From an uncultured Bacteroides sp. (GTDB taxonomy: Bacteria > Bacteroidota > Bacteroidia > Bacteroidales > Bacteroidaceae), in assembly GCA_945965395.1 (NCBI GenBank), contig CAMFND010000156.1:1-64000 (forward strand): a stretch of DNA of 64,000 bases. Direction: 5' to 3'. Below, piece after piece: positions 9,261 to 19,575 of the stretch. The notes below the pieces were generated by a model, which was not told where the DNA came from, did no database searches, and saw only the letters and a program-made list of their open reading frames with translations. Position numbers and translations under genes: made by a program. The first letter of the stretch is position 1. Each line of letters starts with the position of its first letter.

Positions 9261-9808
9261 TAAGCCAACAACATTCCTTTTTTCACTTCGAGTGCTTTTT
9301 CTGCTCCTGCAAATTTCTCCAAGATAGTAAAGCCAAAGGCAGGTGCAGCACCCGGACCTTTACCCAAAATGAAGTTGTCGACTACTTCTACCATATTTCC
9401 TGTGTATTCTGCTCCTTCCAGGAACTTATCGAAGCCCGGATAGCAAGTAGCTTTCTTGCCTTTCAGCAAACCGCGCTTGCCATATACCATCGGAGCAGCA
9501 CAAATAGCAGCCAACGGTTTTCCGGCAGCCGCAAAGCTCATTATCAGTTTGTCCAATCCGGCATGTGCATCCAGGTTAGTAGCACCCGGCAGTCCACCAG
9601 GAAGAACAATCATTTCTACCTCTTCCTCCTTCAGTTCTTCGAACAACAAATCAGCCACAATGGGTACCTGATGAGAACTGATGACCGTCTTGTTTCCAGT
9701 GACAGACACCGTTTTTACGTTCAATCCGCCTCTGCGCATAATATCCAACGGAAACATGGCTTCCATTTCCTCGAAACCTTCAGCCAAAAAGATACAAACT
9801 GCTTTCAT
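9260..9808 (-). CDS. DJ-1/PfpI-family protein (YajL/ThiJ-like)
   Basis: This 182-residue cytosolic protein belongs to the DJ-1 superfamily. The nucleophile elbow [11 protein letters not shown] places the reactive cysteine at C103. The conserved acidic residue lies in AEGFEEME near residues 9-16. GGLPGATNL and [10 protein letters not shown] are further family signatures. Members act as chaperones or as deglycases/glyoxalases; the exact activity cannot be told from sequence. The gene is first in a tight unit with ispD and recG, and starts about 27 nt downstream of the tonB gene stop. Confidence 0.88.
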   Translation of the reverse strand: MKAVCIFLAEGFEEMEAMFPLDIMRRGGLNVKTVSVTGNKTVISSHQVPIVADLLFEELKEEEVEMIVLPGGLPGATNLDAHAGLDKLIMSFAAAGKPLAAICAAPMVYGKRGLLKGKKATCYPGFDKFLEGAEYTGNMVEVVDNFILGKGPGAAPAFGFTILEKFAGAEKALEVKKGMLLA

Positions 9809-9834
9809 AAATCTACTATTTAGAATTAAAAGTT

Positions 9835-10671
9835 TTATTTCAACTTAAAGTAGTACGTAATGGTACCACTCTGATTATTTACCCCATCCACCGCATTAAA
9901 GCGTGCTTTTCGAGCTGCCTCTTCCGCCGCTCTTCGCAACGCCGGATTCACTGTGTTCGTCCGTTTGTTAATGCTGGTACTGATGACCTGTCCGGCTGGA
10001 TTCACCACAATGGTTACAACCACACGTCCTTCATCCTGCACATTGTAGACGGGTACAGGAAGTTTTCCACTTCCCAAAGTTCGCCCATTCAGGTCGAATG
10101 TGCCATAACCACCTACACCGCTCGTTTTTCCCGTAGAAGAGTTGCCCGCAGGACTACCCTGCAGTCCGGCTCCGGTGGTATTTCCTTTACTTCCCATCTG
10201 AGAACCTTTTCCAAATGCCCCGGCAATAGCGTTAGCCGCAGCCTGAGCCGCCGCTTTTTCTGCTTCCGCCCGTTTTTCAGCCTCTGTTTTCTCCTTCGGC
10301 TTATTCACTTTCTGCGTTTCAGTCTTTACCGGTGTCTTTTTAGGTTGTTCCTTCTTCGTCTCTGTTTTAGGCTTTTCTTTCTTCACCTGCAAAGAAGGTT
10401 CATCCTGCTGCGTAATCATGGGCTGTTCCACCTCTGGCTCTGCTGCAGCTTCCGGTGCAGAAGAAGGAGCTTCCGACGGCATGACATCCACCTCGGTCAT
10501 CGTATAAGGGTCGGCATCACCTGCAGCCAGTTCCGTATTGCCTAACATGACGGGTACACCGCCTTCCTCCTGCTCTGCCGGAACAGTCAGCTTCAGAAGA
10601 AACAGCAACAGCAGCACCAGCACGTGCAAAGCCACCGTACATACAATTCCGATTACCTTATTTTTTTTCAA
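9835..10671 (-). CDS. tonB: TonB-family energy transducer
   Basis: This 278-residue protein couples the inner-membrane proton motive force to outer-membrane TonB-dependent receptors. It has one N-terminal transmembrane helix (about residues 7-27), then a long Glu/Pro/Lys-rich periplasm-spanning linker with EKPKTETKKEQPKKTP. The C-terminal TonB domain contains GRVVVTIVVNPAGQV and ARKARFNAV. It follows exbD by 12 nt and exbB further upstream, giving a complete motor operon. It may power the two SusC receptors in this window, though Bacteroidota usually have several TonB paralogues. Confidence 0.92.
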   Translation of the reverse strand: MKKNKVIGIVCTVALHVLVLLLLFLLKLTVPAEQEEGGVPVMLGNTELAAGDADPYTMTEVDVMPSEAPSSAPEAAAEPEVEQPMITQQDEPSLQVKKEKPKTETKKEQPKKTPVKTETQKVNKPKEKTEAEKRAEAEKAAAQAAANAIAGAFGKGSQMGSKGNTTGAGLQGSPAGNSSTGKTSGVGGYGTFDLNGRTLGSGKLPVPVYNVQDEGRVVVTIVVNPAGQVISTSINKRTNTVNPALRRAAEEAARKARFNAVDGVNNQSGTITYYFKLK

Positions 10672-10683
10672 CGTTACTCTGTT

Positions 10684-11100
10684 TTAGTTTTTATCCGGAC
10701 GGCGAGTCGCCAGGACCATCTTAAAATGATTCTCGTTCGCAATATTCAGCACCCGCACGATTTCCCGATAAGGAATCGATTCATCGGCATACAATGCCAC
10801 ATACATTTCCGGTTCTTTCCGGGCACACTCCTGAAGAAAGGCGGTCACTTCATCAATGGCCAGCGGCATTTCATCTTCGTTACCGAAAGCCCCGTAATAA
10901 TTCAAGTCCTTATCTATAATCACCCGTGCCATAGGTTTGGCCGAAGTCTGCTCCGAACCTTGCGGCAGAAGCACCTTGATGGCATTCGGCGATACCATGG
11001 TGGAAGTAATCATAAAAAATATCAGCAGCAGGAAAATCAAGTCGGTCATAGACGACATGCTGAAGCTGGGTGATATTTTCTGTCTTCTCTTTAAAGCCAT
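10684..11100 (-). CDS. exbD: ExbD/TolR biopolymer transport protein
   Basis: This 138-residue protein has a short cytoplasmic N-terminus and one transmembrane helix starting SSMTDLIFLLLIFFMITSTM. The Asp in MTDL is the conserved proton-path residue. The rest is a periplasmic domain. It pairs with ExbB, 6 nt upstream, and TonB, 12 nt downstream, to form the energising complex. Confidence 0.93.
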   Translation of the reverse strand: MALKRRQKISPSFSMSSMTDLIFLLLIFFMITSTMVSPNAIKVLLPQGSEQTSAKPMARVIIDKDLNYYGAFGNEDEMPLAIDEVTAFLQECARKEPEMYVALYADESIPYREIVRVLNIANENHFKMVLATRRPDKN

Positions 11101-11106
11101 ACGCGA

Positions 11107-11826
11107 TTATTTTTCAGTCGGTTCATTCAGCAAATCCATGAAAGCCAACGTACGTGCTTCCATCTGACTTACTACCTTATCTACACGATACACCAGATGA
11201 TTATAAGCAAACATCGTAGCAATACCTACGACCAGTCCACCTACCGTAGTAATCATGGCCTCATAAATACCACTTGACAAAAGGGTAATATCAATGTTAT
11301 TTCCGGCATTGGCCATATTCCAGAAGGCACGTACCATACCGGTTACCGTACCCAAGAATCCCAACATCGGAGCCCCGCTTGAAATGGTAGCCATAATAGA
11401 CAAACCATTTTCCAGCTTGGCCACTTCAATGTTTCCGGTATTTTCAATGGCAGCCTGCACATCGGCAACCGGACGTCCCATACGAGTAATACCCTTCTCA
11501 ATCATACGTGCAGAAGGAGTGTTCGTAATGCGGCAATAATTGATAGCCGATTTGATTTCTCCCGATTTGATATAATCACGGATACGGTCCATAAACAAAG
11601 GATCGTCTTTTCCAGCCTTGCGGATAGCCACCGCGCGTTCAAAGAAAATATAAAAAGCAATTACCGACATCAAAGCCAGTACGATCATAATCCAGCCTCC
11701 TTTGCAGGCCATATCCCAAAGATTCATCTGCGGTTCACCCGACGCAACCGGAGTCAACACCGGATTTGCTCCGGCCATCGTATCGGCTACAGCTTGTGCG
11801 GCAGCCAGTAAAGTTAATGTCATCAT
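11107..11826 (-). CDS. exbB: MotA/TolQ/ExbB proton channel
   Basis: This 239-residue inner-membrane protein has three predicted transmembrane helices: near residues 40-65 (WIMIVLALMSVIAFYIFF), near 150 (GFLGTVTGMVRAFWNMA) and near 190 (AMITTVGGLVVGIATMFAYN). The GAPMLGFLGTVTGM motif and the TTVGGLVVGI motif are family hallmarks. It is the channel subunit for the ExbD and TonB proteins encoded immediately downstream. It begins only 3 nt after the pdxJ stop. Confidence 0.94.
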   Translation of the reverse strand: MMTLTLLAAAQAVADTMAGANPVLTPVASGEPQMNLWDMACKGGWIMIVLALMSVIAFYIFFERAVAIRKAGKDDPLFMDRIRDYIKSGEIKSAINYCRITNTPSARMIEKGITRMGRPVADVQAAIENTGNIEVAKLENGLSIMATISSGAPMLGFLGTVTGMVRAFWNMANAGNNIDITLLSSGIYEAMITTVGGLVVGIATMFAYNHLVYRVDKVVSQMEARTLAFMDLLNEPTEK

Positions 11827-11829
11827 AAT

Positions 11830-12543
11830 TTAACGAAGGCAATTTTTATATTCTTCAATGGTTTTCTTTAATCCTAAATAAAGTGCATCACAAATCAGTG
11901 CGTGACCAATAGAAACTTCATCCAGCCAAGGGATATTATCATAGAAATATTTTAAGTTCACCAGACTCAAATCGTGTCCGGCATTCAATCCCATTCCTAG
12001 TTTATGTACTCTCTCAGCCGCTTCTATAAAAGGAGCCACGGCTGCTTCCGGATTCTTGGGATAGAGTGATGCATAAGGTTCCGTGTACAATTCCACACGG
12101 TCGGCTCCTGTCTTGGCCGCATACTCAATCAGTTCCAGGTCTGTGCCTACAAAAATAGAGGTACGTATGCCTGCTTCACCGAACGTATCCATCAATTCTG
12201 TCAGGAAAGCCTGATGCGTCTTGGTATCCCAGCCACAGTTCGAAGTAATCTGGTCAGGAGCATCCGGCACCAAAGTCACCTGTGTAGGTTTTACTCTCAG
12301 TACCAGGTCAATAAACTCTTTCGAAGGATATCCTTCGATATTGAACTCAGTCTTCAACACCGGGCGCAAGGCATATACATCCGCATACCGGATATGACGT
12401 TCATCCGGACGCGGGTGAACCGTGATACCTTCCGCCCCGAACTGCTCGCAGTCCAGCGCTACTTTCTCTACATCAGGGTTGTTTCCACCTCGTGCATTAC
12501 GAAGCGTAGCCACCTTATTTATATTCACACTTAATTTAGTCAT
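11830..12543 (-). CDS. pdxJ: Pyridoxine 5'-phosphate synthase
   Basis: This 237-residue TIM-barrel enzyme condenses 1-deoxyxylulose 5-phosphate with 3-amino-2-oxopropyl phosphate in vitamin B6 synthesis. The N-terminus [21 protein letters not shown] and [15 protein letters not shown] are diagnostic, as are [22 protein letters not shown] and [17 protein letters not shown]. The length is normal. It is first in a pdxJ-exbB-exbD-tonB unit and faces nadK divergently across about 200 nt. Confidence 0.96.
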   Translation of the reverse strand: MTKLSVNINKVATLRNARGGNNPDVEKVALDCEQFGAEGITVHPRPDERHIRYADVYALRPVLKTEFNIEGYPSKEFIDLVLRVKPTQVTLVPDAPDQITSNCGWDTKTHQAFLTELMDTFGEAGIRTSIFVGTDLELIEYAAKTGADRVELYTEPYASLYPKNPEAAVAPFIEAAERVHKLGMGLNAGHDLSLVNLKYFYDNIPWLDEVSIGHALICDALYLGLKKTIEEYKNCLR

Positions 12544-12619
12544 ATTTCATGAATTTCGTTATCTTTTAAGAAGACAGGAGACGGCTCGGCATAGTCCAAT
12601 CGAAAAACTTTGTTTTCCG

Positions 12620-12651
12620 TTTGTCTCTGCTCTCGCCTTTCACTATCTTTG
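12620..12651 (+). promoter_or_regulatory. Bacteroidetes-type promoter for nadK
   Basis: A TTTG at 12620-12623 is followed after about 20 nt by TATCTTTG at 12644-12651. This matches the known TTTG-N19-21-TAnnTTTG consensus of the primary Bacteroides sigma factor. It lies about 95 nt before the nadK start in the pdxJ-nadK divergent gap. Confidence 0.6.
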
Positions 12652-12747
12652 CATCAACAACGTGCAAAGTTAGCAGGTTTTACGAGAAACTTGACATGTT
12701 TATTCTTAAAAAGATTGATAAAAAAGACACATTCTATGCAGCGGAAG

Positions 12748-13620
12748 ATGAAATTCGCCCTCTTTGGAAATACGTATCAGGAGCATAAATCGGCTCATGT
12801 AACCCATCTGCTGGAAATCCTCCGGCGCAAGGAGGCACACATCTGTATCCATCGTGAGTTTTATGAGTTCCTTCGCCTGCACACAAACGCAGATTTAACC
12901 AATTTAGAAATCTTCAACGGACATGATTTTACAGCTGACATGGCACTTAGTGTGGGAGGAGACGGTACATTTCTGAAAACAGCCAGCCTGGTTGGCAACA
13001 AGGAAATCCCCATATTAGGTATCAATACCGGACGTCTGGGATTTCTGGCCGATATTTCACCCGACCAGATGGAGGAAACTTTCGATGAGATTTATCAGGG
13101 AATGTATCTGGCAGAACCACGAAGGGTGCTGAAACTCACCTGCAACGGTCAGGTACTAAAAGGCTATCCTTACGGGCTGAATGAAATCGCCATTCTGAAA
13201 CGCGACAGTTCTTCCATGATTACCATCCGTGCCTATATCAATGGGGAACTGTTGAATGTGTATCAGGCAGACGGCCTGATTGTGGCCACCCCTACCGGTT
13301 CTACAGGCTACTCCCTCAGCGTAGGCGGTCCGATTTTAGTGCCTCAGAGTGGTACCATCAGCCTGACTCCCGTAGCTCCACACAGTTTAAACGTACGTCC
13401 CATTGTTATTCGTGACGAGTGGGAAGTCACATTGGATGTAGAAAGCCGCAGCCATAATTTCCTGATTGCCATCGATGGTCGAAGTGAAACCTTCCGTGAA
13501 GGTACCCGACTCACTATCCGGAGGGGAGAATACTTCATCCGCATCGTCAAGCGCTGCCACCACTCTTTCTTCAATACCTTACGCGAGAAAATGATGTGGG
13601 GAGCCGATTCACGCAACTAA
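12748..13620 (+). CDS. nadK: NAD kinase
   Basis: This enzyme phosphorylates NAD to NADP in the cytosol. The nucleotide-binding motif [10 protein letters not shown] is clear, as are [21 protein letters not shown] and [20 protein letters not shown]. The ATG at 12748 ([11 protein letters not shown]) gives 290 residues and matches the usual Bacteroidota start; an in-frame ATG at 12736 is possible. The much longer open frame to 12610 overlaps the probable promoter and is not coding. A strong terminator follows. Confidence 0.95.
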   Translation: MKFALFGNTYQEHKSAHVTHLLEILRRKEAHICIHREFYEFLRLHTNADLTNLEIFNGHDFTADMALSVGGDGTFLKTASLVGNKEIPILGINTGRLGFLADISPDQMEETFDEIYQGMYLAEPRRVLKLTCNGQVLKGYPYGLNEIAILKRDSSSMITIRAYINGELLNVYQADGLIVATPTGSTGYSLSVGGPILVPQSGTISLTPVAPHSLNVRPIVIRDEWEVTLDVESRSHNFLIAIDGRSETFREGTRLTIRRGEYFIRIVKRCHHSFFNTLREKMMWGADSRN

Positions 13621-13637
13621 CTATCCATCATACAAAC

Positions 13638-13683
13638 ACACAAAAAGCCGGAGCATTCAACTCGTCACTCCGGCTTTTTGTGT
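13638..13683. terminator. Bidirectional intrinsic terminator
   Basis: A perfect 16-bp inverted repeat has arms ACACAAAAAGCCGGAG at 13638-13653 and CTCCGGCTTTTTGTGT at 13668-13683, separated by 14 nt. The flanking A and T runs within the arms let it work on both strands, for nadK and for the convergent PL8 gene. Confidence 0.92.
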
Positions 13684-13702
13684 ATGTATACCTTACAGTA
13701 TT

Positions 13703-16700
13703 CTATTGGGAAAGCTGCACATCATAGCTCTTTCCTTCACGGCAAGTAAACTGCAATACGGTGTGTTTCTTATCCGATTCCAGCACCTTCACGGCAGGAT
13801 GAGATGCCATATTCCATTTCCCTTTCAAGGTGATGGTCACCGGAATCTCCTTACTCTCGTCATCAATCCACGGACGAGAATAAATACTGCGTTCAATACG
13901 TTTGCCATTTTCATCAAAAGCCTCATCACTCGGACCGCGATAGAAGGCCATATCCGGTTGTGCTACGGTCAACACCAGTTTTTTCTTGTCCACCTGCTTT
14001 ACCATGGCCAGACAAGAAGTATCCGCCTTCTCAATGAAATCACCTGGCAAAGTCTTCTGTGGAGTCTCAAAAAGCACGTATGAAGTCAAGTGTGCTACGC
14101 TGGAAGTCACGATATGTGCATTCCGGTCTTTCTGCAACACTTGATAAGTCGGCTGTTTAGCAAACTGTGTCAAACCCTGTTCATCAGTCTGCGGTAACAC
14201 CGCATATTCATACGAAGCTCCCTGAGGTGCTTTTCCATAATTGAACACCAAAGATACCCAATCGCCGGAAGTCGGTTTTACACTACGTTCACCGACTGTT
14301 ACCTGAGGGAAGTTCTTTTCAAACTGTACATTTCCCGGTACATAATACCCCACTCCATTAGGAGCCAGATACGTATGTCCGTTATCTTTCCAGCTGTCCC
14401 AATATGCTTTTTCTTCCGGTGTAATGGCAGCCAGCTGGAATACAGTGGTTTCTGTTGGATAGTCTTGATTAACATTCTCAATGTCAGAACCAAGGGCTAC
14501 GATGGTATTTCCAAAGAAATGATACGAAATCCGCGCACGGTGCGAACCGTTGTACTTATCATGTTCGTGCAACTTCATACCAAAATTACCATTCTCACGT
14601 TCTTGAGAAAGTCCTCCGGCAAACGCCTCATCAGAATACAGCATTTCTTCCATTCCGGAAAAAGCATCCACATTCAGCACTTTCGCACGCAACTGGTCAA
14701 AAGGCAGATGAATGGAAGTAGCACCCGGAATCCGGTTCCAGTCGAATCCGTTTTCCTGCCAGCCGCTCGTTGTAAAAGTAACTCTTTCTCCCGGTTGAGC
14801 AGTCAGCACCTGCATGCTGCCATACCCCAAGTATCGTCCGTAAAAATTGGCATCCAGGTAATGCTCGGCATCCCATAAGTAACGTGAATGACCACGTACC
14901 ACTGCCGCCCAGTTGTTCCGTCGCTGTACAGACACACAACCATATCCCAACGCTAAATTTCCCTGCGGGTCTTTTTCAGGAGTAAAGCCTGCCTTCAGCA
15001 GTTTCTTCTCCAGTTTACGCTCCAGTCCGGCCGGTGCCTGCGGCAAATAATCCGGTTCATTGACACCCGGTTTTGCCGGTTCTCTTACCAGACGCAGGTA
15101 AGCAGCAGCCATATCGGCATCATACTTTTCTTTTCCGTCAGGAGTTCCAGAGATAGCCATCATGGCATACTGTACCGGAATCAGCTTTCCTTTTCCATTG
15201 GGATGACGTCCCGACATCGACAGCGGGAACTGTTGCTGGTTACAATAGAAACGCATGGTCAGCAACACATCTTTTACAGTCTGATGAGCCAGTTCAGATA
15301 CCGCAAAAGTCGTTCCGCTCATCAGGTAAATCATGTTAGTTGCTCCGTCCAGACCTCCAACCGCATACGCAGGATAGTTATTACGGTGATGGAAAGCAGC
15401 CCCGTCACTCTTGAAGGCACCTGCCAATCCCGGAGCCGGACGGCATCCGTAGTCAATCCAGCGTGAGAAGGCACGCAAGTAACGAAGTTTTTCCGGCGTA
15501 TCCTCCATCATCAGAATGCTGGCAATACGTCCGGAAGTCTGTGTATTAAAGGAATCCATGTCAATACCGTTTCCGGTTGGCTTTGGATATACTTCATTCG
15601 TAATGGCATACCAGCGCATGGTAGCTTCCGCTTCTGCCAAACGATTTTCTTCACGCAGCACATCCTTCATCAGGAAATAAGAAAGATACAAACTGCGTAC
15701 ACTGTATCCATAATGATGTATGTTTCCCCAGCAGCTTCCGTAAGCCACTCCCTGGTCAGTAATATGGTCATACATAGCCATGAATTTCTGGCGCATTTCC
15801 TGTTTCACCTGTGCGTCCTGCGCGTTGTGATATGCCACGGCAATGGTTTTCATCAGGTCAAAATAGGCTTTCATTTCCATGCCCAACTTCGTAAACATGT
15901 CCTTATCCCAATGAGGAATCATACGCTCGTATGCTTCCGACTGACGTACCATAAAAATAGGCAGTCCGCTTACTTTACCATTTTTATATACAATCTTATA
16001 AGCATCGAACTTGCGACGGATATTATCAATCTGTTTTTGAGACAATTTACCCGGTGTATAAATCAAATCCCGATAGCGCTTTTCCATCAGGTGCATATCC
16101 TGAAGCTCTTTTTCTGAAACCGGTTTCAAAGGCAAATCCGACTTCCACAATGAATGCGGATAAATCACCAGCCAGTGATTGGTCGTTCCTTTATGTACAA
16201 AAGGCACCTGTGCATCGGCAGCCTGCTGACGCGCGTCTACCTTGCTGGCCGGAATCAGATGATCGATAAAAAGTTCCCCTTCTACATCTGGTGCCAGTAT
16301 CCTCAACTCATTCATACCTTCTTCCGGCGTACCTTCCATATCACGTTCATAGCAAACCCATGCCGCACGCCATCCGGTAAAGTTAATACCGAAGGGGAAA
16401 GATGTACATACCTTTCCATCCTTCAAGAATTGAAAGGTTATTTTCTTATCCACTGCCTTCTCGTTATACACCCATACAATAAAAGCCGACAGATACGTAT
16501 CTTTTCCCGTCGGATCTTTCGTTTCAAACTTCAAATCCTTTTTCAGGGAAAGGACAGCCCCCGGTTTATACGTCCAACGCAGGGAACGGCTTCCATCTTT
16601 ATAGTGTTCATCACTAAGAGATAAAGTCGACCCTGCGCCGGAGAGTTCCTGCGGTACAGCTTCTTCAAAAGAGAGTAACCGCTCATGCTTTACGACCTGT

Positions 16701-16780
16701 GCCGTCAGCTCACCAGAAATCGCAAAGAAACTTAATACAGATGCTAGATTAATAAAAAACTTTCCTTTCATTTGCATCAT
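13703..16780 (-). CDS. PL8 chondroitin/hyaluronan lyase (chondroitinase ABC-like), secreted
   Basis: This 1025-residue secreted lyase has a signal peptide ending near ELTAQ. An N-terminal jelly-roll carbohydrate-binding-like region (about 30-200) precedes the alpha-toroid catalytic domain and C-terminal beta-sandwiches. The block [19 protein letters not shown] aligns with the chondroitinase ABC active site, giving H465 and Y472 as the counterparts of H501 and Y508, and SGRHPNGKG follows. The size fits chondroitin sulfate ABC lyases, which cut chondroitin and dermatan sulfates by beta-elimination. No sulfatase, GH88 or Sus genes adjoin it, so it looks like an orphan or an outlying member of a regulon. 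The first Met is uncertain (16780, 16777 or 16771). Confidence 0.88.
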   Translation of the reverse strand: MMQMKGKFFINLASVLSFFAISGELTAQVVKHERLLSFEEAVPQELSGAGSTLSLSDEHYKDGSRSLRWTYKPGAVLSLKKDLKFETKDPTGKDTYLSAFIVWVYNEKAVDKKITFQFLKDGKVCTSFPFGINFTGWRAAWVCYERDMEGTPEEGMNELRILAPDVEGELFIDHLIPASKVDARQQAADAQVPFVHKGTTNHWLVIYPHSLWKSDLPLKPVSEKELQDMHLMEKRYRDLIYTPGKLSQKQIDNIRRKFDAYKIVYKNGKVSGLPIFMVRQSEAYERMIPHWDKDMFTKLGMEMKAYFDLMKTIAVAYHNAQDAQVKQEMRQKFMAMYDHITDQGVAYGSCWGNIHHYGYSVRSLYLSYFLMKDVLREENRLAEAEATMRWYAITNEVYPKPTGNGIDMDSFNTQTSGRIASILMMEDTPEKLRYLRAFSRWIDYGCRPAPGLAGAFKSDGAAFHHRNNYPAYAVGGLDGATNMIYLMSGTTFAVSELAHQTVKDVLLTMRFYCNQQQFPLSMSGRHPNGKGKLIPVQYAMMAISGTPDGKEKYDADMAAAYLRLVREPAKPGVNEPDYLPQAPAGLERKLEKKLLKAGFTPEKDPQGNLALGYGCVSVQRRNNWAAVVRGHSRYLWDAEHYLDANFYGRYLGYGSMQVLTAQPGERVTFTTSGWQENGFDWNRIPGATSIHLPFDQLRAKVLNVDAFSGMEEMLYSDEAFAGGLSQERENGNFGMKLHEHDKYNGSHRARISYHFFGNTIVALGSDIENVNQDYPTETTVFQLAAITPEEKAYWDSWKDNGHTYLAPNGVGYYVPGNVQFEKNFPQVTVGERSVKPTSGDWVSLVFNYGKAPQGASYEYAVLPQTDEQGLTQFAKQPTYQVLQKDRNAHIVTSSVAHLTSYVLFETPQKTLPGDFIEKADTSCLAMVKQVDKKKLVLTVAQPDMAFYRGPSDEAFDENGKRIERSIYSRPWIDDESKEIPVTITLKGKWNMASHPAVKVLESDKKHTVLQFTCREGKSYDVQLSQ

Positions 16781-16805
16781 TCTACATAAAATTTAAGTAT
16801 CGATG

Positions 16806-16813
16806 CAAAGATA
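16806..16813 (-). promoter_or_regulatory. Putative -7 element for the PL8 gene
   Basis: On the minus strand these bases read TATCTTTG, matching the TAnnTTTG consensus, about 26 nt before the PL8 start. No clear TTG box was found at the usual distance, so it may depend on an activator. Confidence 0.4.
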
Positions 16814-16827
16814 GTATTTTTTATCAT

Positions 16828-18495
16828 TTAATTATTGTCCTTCTGACGGATTTCCACACGGCGGATTTTTCCACTGATGGTTTTCGGCAGTTCATCCACA
16901 AACTCAATGACACGCGGATACTTGTAAGGAGCTGTCACCCGTTTCACATGGTCCTGCAATTCCTTGATCAGTTCCGGTCCGGCCTTCTGCTTGTAGTCCT
17001 TTGCCAATACGATAGTAGCTTTTACCACCTGACCGCGGATTTCATCGGGCACACCGGTAATGGCACATTCCACAACCGCCGGATGCGTCATCAAGGCACT
17101 TTCCACTTCGAACGGACCGATACGGTAACCGGAGCTCTTGATGACATCGTCGGCACGTCCTACGAACCAGTAATAACCGTCTTCGTCACGCCAAGCCACA
17201 TCGCCCGTGTAATAGATACCATCGTGCCAAGCCTCACGGGTAAGTTCAGCATCACGATAATATTCCTTGAACAAGCCAAGCGGTTTGCCTTTATCCGTAC
17301 GTACCACAATCTGTCCCTGTTCTCCATCTTCCGCTGAACGGCCGTCTGGTTTCAGCAAGTCAATATCATACTGCGGATTAGGCACGCCCATACTTCCCGG
17401 TTTCGGTTCCATCCACGGGAAAGTAGCCAGAGTCAATGCCGTTTCGGTCTGTCCGAATCCTTCCATCAGACGAATACCCGTAATACGCTTGAAAGTCTCA
17501 TATACAGAATAGTTCAACGCCTCGCCCGCCGTCGTACAATATTCCAGTGAAGACAAATCATATTTCGACAAGTCTTCCCGAATCAGAAAACGATAAATCG
17601 TAGGAGGTGCACACAACGAAGTGATGTGATAATCATGAATCTTTTGCAGAATATCTGCCGGAGTAAACTTCTCATGGTCGTATACAAAGATATTGGCACC
17701 GGCAATCATCTGTCCGTACAGCTTTCCCCACACTGCCTTTCCCCATCCGGTATCCGCAATGGTCAGGTGCAAACTGTTTTCATGCAGATTGTGCCAGAAG
17801 CATCCGGTAGCAATATGTCCGAGCGGATAAGTAAAGTCGTGTGCCACCATCTTCGGTTCCCCGGTAGTTCCCGAAGTAAAGTACATCAGTGAAATATCCT
17901 CGTTGGTATTCACATGTTCCGGACGTACAAAAGGAGCGGCAGCTTCCATACCCTTATGGAAATCTTCAAAACCTTCCGGATATTCCGGACCGACACTCAC
18001 CAGACGTTCTACTGTAGGAGAATCAGGCATGGCCGCCAGAATATGTTCTGTGATGACCGGTTCACCGGCAGCCACAATCATCTTGATACCGGCAGCCTGA
18101 CAACGATACACAATATCTTTCTTTGTCAGCAAGTGTGTAGCCGGGATGACCACTGCCCCCAACTTGTGCAGAGCAATGATAGAAAACCAGAATTCATACC
18201 GGCGTTTCAAAATCAGCATGACCTTATCTCCATGACCGATTCCCAGGCTCTGGAAATAGGAGGCGGTCATATCGGTATATTTCTTCAATTCCGCATACGT
18301 AAACTGTATATGTGCTCCTTTGTCGTTTGTCCACAGCAACGCATTTTTATCGGGCTGTTCAGCCGCCCAGGCATCTACCACATCATAACCGAAATTAAAA
18401 TTCTCCGGCACCTTCACTTTAAAATTCGCAATGAAATCCTCTTGTGAGGTAAAGTGAGTTTGTTCAACAAATCTTTCTAACATATTTCTTTTCAA
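16828..18495 (-). CDS. AMP-forming acyl-CoA synthetase (acetyl/medium-chain type)
   Basis: This 555-residue ANL-superfamily enzyme activates a carboxylic acid through an acyl-adenylate to its CoA thioester. The P-loop LMYFTSGTTGEPKMVAHD, the A5 motif MEGFGQTET, the A7-A8 region YYTGDVAWRDEDGYYWFVGRADDVIKS (split here by reading on from GRADD) and the C-terminal catalytic lysine motif PKTISGKIRR are all present. The architecture resembles medium-chain or acetyl-CoA ligases; the true acid is unknown. It follows an XRE-cupin regulator gene by 9 nt and is probably controlled by it. Confidence 0.88.
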   Translation of the reverse strand: MKRNMLERFVEQTHFTSQEDFIANFKVKVPENFNFGYDVVDAWAAEQPDKNALLWTNDKGAHIQFTYAELKKYTDMTASYFQSLGIGHGDKVMLILKRRYEFWFSIIALHKLGAVVIPATHLLTKKDIVYRCQAAGIKMIVAAGEPVITEHILAAMPDSPTVERLVSVGPEYPEGFEDFHKGMEAAAPFVRPEHVNTNEDISLMYFTSGTTGEPKMVAHDFTYPLGHIATGCFWHNLHENSLHLTIADTGWGKAVWGKLYGQMIAGANIFVYDHEKFTPADILQKIHDYHITSLCAPPTIYRFLIREDLSKYDLSSLEYCTTAGEALNYSVYETFKRITGIRLMEGFGQTETALTLATFPWMEPKPGSMGVPNPQYDIDLLKPDGRSAEDGEQGQIVVRTDKGKPLGLFKEYYRDAELTREAWHDGIYYTGDVAWRDEDGYYWFVGRADDVIKSSGYRIGPFEVESALMTHPAVVECAITGVPDEIRGQVVKATIVLAKDYKQKAGPELIKELQDHVKRVTAPYKYPRVIEFVDELPKTISGKIRRVEIRQKDNN

Positions 18496-18504
18496 AATTA
18501 ATTA

Positions 18505-19059
18505 CTACATAACGATGGCGAGGAACTTCACCGCTTTCCCGTCGAGCGCCTTCATTCCGTGAGGCAGTGAAGAATCGAAATACAAGCTGTCTCCTTGCTC
18601 CAGAATCAAATCCTTTCCGTTTATGCTCAACAGCATCCGGCCTTCAATCACCAAGTTGAACTCCTGTCCGTAGTGCGTATTATAATAAATAGGTGTATCC
18701 TCCGGCTTGGGCTCTACCGTTACCAGGAAAGGATCGGCCTTGCGGTTGCGGAACCCTGAAGCCAGCGACTGGTATTTATATGCCTTCGTACGCTCCACCG
18801 AAATACCGGTTCCCCAGCGTGTCAGGAAATAAGCATTCATCTTAGGTTCTTCCCCGAACATCAGCACGTCAAGCGGCACGTTGCACTTCCGTCCGATTTG
18901 CTGCAACGTACTGACCGCAATGTCACACTCGCCCGACTCAATCTGCTTATATTGTTCCACCGGCAACCCACATTGTCCGGCCATGTCCTCTACACTCAAA
19001 TCCAGCGCATCGCGTAGTCCGCGGATACGTTCTCCTATTTGTCTTATTTGTTCGTCCAT
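18505..19059 (-). CDS. XRE-family transcriptional regulator with C-terminal cupin
   Basis: This 184-residue protein has an N-terminal helix-turn-helix (about 8-62, with RGLRDALDLSVEDMAGQCGLPVEQYKQ split across the helices) and a cupin domain (about 110-184, with YNTHYGQEFNLVIEGRM and GDSLYFDSSLPHGMKAL). This build is typical of ligand-sensing repressors of small-molecule metabolism. It lies 9 nt upstream of the acyl-CoA synthetase gene, so the likely job is to control that gene in response to the acid or its CoA ester. Confidence 0.87.
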   Translation of the reverse strand: MDEQIRQIGERIRGLRDALDLSVEDMAGQCGLPVEQYKQIESGECDIAVSTLQQIGRKCNVPLDVLMFGEEPKMNAYFLTRWGTGISVERTKAYKYQSLASGFRNRKADPFLVTVEPKPEDTPIYYNTHYGQEFNLVIEGRMLLSINGKDLILEQGDSLYFDSSLPHGMKALDGKAVKFLAIVM

Positions 19060-19152
19060 AGTGCAATTTTTTAGTTATTCGCTCAAAATTACGAAAGATT
19101 ATGAAAAACCAAGAAAAATATTTCGAACTTTGTAACCGAAAATTTTAAAACC

Positions 19153-19542
19153 ATGATCAGACAGGATTACATCATACGCATGATTCAGGAAATATTTGCC
19201 GCAATAGCCAACCTGATTCTCCGCCGGAAGCACATCAGCAAATCGGACTGGGAAGAGTATGAAAGCACGGCACGGCAAGTACTGGAGGTCACTCCCCGGC
19301 AGCTGGAAGAGATGGACGGACAAACCATACTGGAAAAATACAGTCAGGAAAAAGATGGGATGGAGAAGACCGAATTAGCCGCCATGATGCTGCTGAAAAT
19401 GGCGGAAGACACCGAAAACATCGTGCCTAAGGCCCGCCTTCGTCAGGAAGGACTCTACCTGCTGAAATATGTGCAGGAACATGGAAATACCTATTCCCTG
19501 CCCCGCAACCTGCTGATTCAGTTTTTAGAATCAAGGGACTGA
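19153..19542 (+). CDS. Hypothetical protein, alpha-helical (DUF6483-like)
   Basis: This 129-residue protein begins MIRQDYIIRMIQEIFAAIANLILRRK and appears almost entirely helical, with no signal peptide. It resembles small proteins annotated as DUF6483, but I hold that assignment loosely. It lies 33 nt upstream of a Gfo/Idh/MocA gene on the same strand and is divergent from the XRE regulator. No catalytic motif is visible. Confidence 0.65.
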   Translation: MIRQDYIIRMIQEIFAAIANLILRRKHISKSDWEEYESTARQVLEVTPRQLEEMDGQTILEKYSQEKDGMEKTELAAMMLLKMAEDTENIVPKARLRQEGLYLLKYVQEHGNTYSLPRNLLIQFLESRD

Positions 19543-19575
19543 TATCCACCAACGGAAAAAACGAACCTGCTAACC

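Noticed and set aside
12610..12747. Upstream extension of the nadK frame
   Set aside because: It crosses a good TTTG...TATCTTTG promoter and adds residues absent from the family. The start at 12748 (or 12736) is preferred.
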